Assembly: GCA_903875445.1 (NCBI GenBank)
Contig: CAIQWD010000083.1
Location: 1-34,500, forward strand
Source: an uncultured delta proteobacterium
Lineage (GTDB): Bacteria; Desulfobacterota; Desulfobulbia; Desulfobulbales; Desulfocapsaceae
Direction: 5' to 3'
Length of the DNA: 34,500 nt
Shown here: positions 33,118 to 34,500 of the stretch, one piece after another
Numbering within the stretch: position 1 is the first letter of the stretch
Layout: every line of letters begins with the position of its first letter
Made by a program: the position numbers and the translations under genes
Notes under the pieces: generated by a model
What the model was told of the DNA's origin: nothing
What the model saw: the letters and a program-made list of their open reading frames with translations, nothing else
Databases searched by the model: none

Positions 33118-33891
33118 CTATTGAGCCTCGTCAGCGTTCGCGGAATGCCCGCCTCCGGGAAGGAAGGATTTGAGCCGTTCTTCAATGAATCGCGGATTAC
33201 TTCCTTGCTGGATACCGATAATCCCGGCGGTAAGCATTTCTCGTCGCTGCAATTCATTTTTTATGCGCATTTTGATTTTGGTGGCAAACGGCAGGCAGAT
33301 AATATTGGCAGTCACCAGTCCATAGATGGTCGCTACGAAGGCCACAGCTATGCCTTCCCCAAGCTTTGAGGTGTCTGAAAGATTACTCATGACGTGAATA
33401 AGACCGAGAACGGCGCCGATAATACCTATGGTCGGCGCATAGCCGCCTGCAGCCTCAAAAAATTCGGCACTCATCTTCGCATGTTCCTCGTAGGTGGCTA
33501 AATCAATCTCGAGGATGTCCTGCACATCCTTTGGCTCAACGCCATCAACACAGAGCGTCAGAGCTTTTCTGAGGAAAAGTTCCTTGGAATTTTTTGAGTC
33601 TTCTTCGAGAGAGAGAATCCCGTTTTTCCGGGCCCTGTTGGCAAGTTCTAAGATGACAGGGATTATTGCTTCCGGTTGCTCCGGAGCGGAAAAAAGGAGT
33701 TTCAAGTCTTTCACGGCCTGCATAGCCGAACTCATCGGAAAGCTGATAAATGCAGCGCCAAAGGTGCCCCCGAGAACGATTATTGCTGCCGTCGGCTGGA
33801 TGAGCGAATTAAAATGCAGACCTTCCAGTACAGCTCCGCCGAGAATTGCTCCGAGGGCGAGCACCAAGCCGATAATTGTTGCGATATCCAT
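33118..33891 (-). CDS. motA: Flagellar motor stator protein MotA
   Basis: 257 residues with four membrane helices: two near the N-terminus (about 2-22 and 29-50), a cytoplasmic loop rich in charged residues (about 70-140), and two near the C-terminus (GGYAPTIGIIGAVLGLIHVMS and GIAVAFVATIYGLVTANIICLPF). The conserved Pro-Thr-Gly stretch at the third helix faces the ion path. It forms the stator channel with MotB, and the loop contacts the rotor. The short gap to flbD (66 bases) and the same strand suggest one operon. Confidence 0.94.
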   Translation of the reverse strand: MDIATIIGLVLALGAILGGAVLEGLHFNSLIQPTAAIIVLGGTFGAAFISFPMSSAMQAVKDLKLLFSAPEQPEAIIPVILELANRARKNGILSLEEDSKNSKELFLRKALTLCVDGVEPKDVQDILEIDLATYEEHAKMSAEFFEAAGGYAPTIGIIGAVLGLIHVMSNLSDTSKLGEGIAVAFVATIYGLVTANIICLPFATKIKMRIKNELQRREMLTAGIIGIQQGSNPRFIEERLKSFLPGGGHSANADEAQ

Positions 33892-33957
33892 ACATTAAAA
33901 AACTAAAGAGGTTAAGCCATCGGCAAATACCAACATGGCCGGAGAGTTTGTTTTTCG

Positions 33958-34197
33958 TCACCTATCATCTACCGAAAGCGGCGCTGAGTTGAGCAAGCCG
34001 CTCGGATTTTCTAAACGATTCAGTATCGTAACCCGAAATTCAATTATTTTACCAATTATTTCCGACGCCTTTTCGCGCACCAGATAATGGTCGCCATTGA
34101 CCAGGCCAATAACCGTATCAGGGGTTTCCTCAATGCTTTTCATCAGATCTGGGTTGAGATAGATCTCTTTTTTATTTAGGCGGGTAAGTTTGATCAT
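33958..34197 (-). CDS. flbD: FlbD-family flagellar protein
   Basis: 79 residues matching the small FlbD family found next to motA in many flagellated bacteria: MIKLTRLNKKEIYLNPDLM, IEETPDTVIGLVNGDHYLV, and ASEIIGKIIEFR. In some Firmicutes the homologue SwrD raises motor torque; whether it does so here is inference. It is soluble and without cysteines. No strong ribosome binding site stands before the ATG. It is the first gene of the motor operon. Confidence 0.85.
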   Translation of the reverse strand: MIKLTRLNKKEIYLNPDLMKSIEETPDTVIGLVNGDHYLVREKASEIIGKIIEFRVTILNRLENPSGLLNSAPLSVDDR

Positions 34198-34254
34198 GAT
34201 CGATATGGCGACCGGTAATTGCCGATTATTCCAGCGTTTCCAGGTTCTTGGCCT

Positions 34255-34270
34255 TGCAGCAAGATTGCCG
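34255..34270 (-). promoter_or_regulatory. Possible sigma-54 promoter for the motor operon
   Basis: Minus-strand CGGCAA, five bases, CTGCA keeps the GG and GC at 10-base spacing of the -24/-12 consensus, with three mismatches elsewhere. It lies 58 bases before the flbD ATG. Flagellar genes are often sigma-54 dependent, which supports the reading, but the match is weaker than that at fdnG. Confidence 0.35.
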
Positions 34271-34301
34271 GAGACTCCGTATTTTGCAGGAGGCTCCGTA
34301 T
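34269..34301. repeat. Direct repeat of a palindromic GGAG-n-CTCC element
   Basis: GGAGACTCCGTATT (34269-34282) and GGAGGCTCCGTATT (34288-34301) differ at one base and start 19 bases apart. Each begins with a GGAG-n-CTCC palindrome. They lie between the divergent flbD operon and the gene that starts at 34465, a good place for a shared operator. Confidence 0.5.
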
Positions 34302-34394
34302 TGTAAATGAATTATAGGTGAAAGGACCTGTCTCGTACAAGGGTCAATTGAAAAAATCCTCTTTATCAAGGTGATGGAAAAAGGTAATTTGAAT

Positions 34395-34400
34395 TATAAT
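34395..34400 (+). promoter_or_regulatory. Consensus -10 box before the terminal gene
   Basis: TATAAT stands 65 bases before the last gene's ATG. The -35 region (about 34372) is poor. A GAGAT-A-ATCTC palindrome lies just downstream (about 34413-34423). Confidence 0.4.
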
Positions 34401-34464
34401 GTGGCTCTTAAGAGATAATCTCACCCGCGCTTACCCCACCGCCTTTTTTAAGGAGGTTCTTTCT

Positions 34465-34500
34465 ATGCCGAGAGCAAAGAAGGAAAACAAGCCCGTATCA
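34465..34500 (+). CDS. Start of a gene cut off by the window end
   Basis: ATG at 34465 preceded by AAGGAGG at 8 bases. The first 12 residues are MPRAKKENKPVS, basic and hydrophilic. This is too short to name; a cytoplasmic, possibly nucleic-acid-binding protein is all that can be suggested. Confidence 0.65.
   Translation, partial: MPRAKKENKPVS

Overview
The window looks like chromosomal DNA from an anaerobic, motile, Gram-negative sulfate or sulfur reducer of the Desulfobulbales type (formerly Deltaproteobacteria). The evidence is the combination of genes: a membrane-bound selenocysteine formate dehydrogenase with its FdhE factor, a ferredoxin-linked 2-oxoacid oxidoreductase, a Kdo transferase (outer membrane with lipid A), an RND efflux pump and flagellar motor genes. 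The family-level placement is inference from gene content; no 16S gene is present.

Left edge (1-1600) is accessory or decayed DNA. It holds an unrecognised small gene, a perfect 11-bp hairpin, and the 3' three-quarters of a tRNA-Pro(TGG) whose 5' part is missing, followed by the tRNA terminator and two GGGTACAAA repeats. This is what an integration junction looks like. After it come about 450 bases without a gene, a 53-residue membrane peptide with a fair promoter, and a broken methionine sulfoxide reductase B.

1566-4275 (minus) carries a small conserved-looking cysteine protein, a PaaI-type thioesterase translationally coupled to a cyclase/cNMP-binding protein, and a secreted lysine-repeat protein. 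4348-9856 (plus) is an RND efflux operon (adaptor, pump) followed by a lipoprotein with VWA and OmpA domains, closed by a strong terminator; an inverted repeat overlaps the promoter. 9859-13512 (minus) is a MocR-type regulator, an EamA transporter and a class V aminotransferase, with a perfect 9-bp direct repeat upstream. 13759-17076 (plus) is an operon of an unknown CxxC protein, a 2x[4Fe-4S] ferredoxin, a 2-oxoacid oxidoreductase alpha subunit, and a fused beta-gamma subunit.

17094-19727 (minus) is the helicase HrpB, divergent from the Kdo transferase WaaA (plus). 21302-24270 (plus) is a chemoreceptor with two tandem Cache modules and a CsgG/FlgO-like periplasmic protein, convergent with a glycine-rich RRM RNA-binding protein whose stop codon overlaps that of its neighbour. 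24891-30489 (minus) is the formate dehydrogenase locus fdnGHI plus fdhE; fdnG is read through an in-frame TGA (selenocysteine 196), and a good sigma-54 type -24/-12 element lies just upstream. 30872-34197 (minus) is flbD, motA, motB and a pyruvate kinase whose start overlaps the motB stop. The last 36 bases begin another plus-strand gene.

No CRISPR array, insertion sequence, rRNA or intact tRNA is visible. The least understood parts are the oxidoreductase-linked CxxC protein, the VWA-OmpA lipoprotein after the pump, the lysine-repeat secreted protein and the divergent cyclase with its own cyclic-nucleotide sensor.
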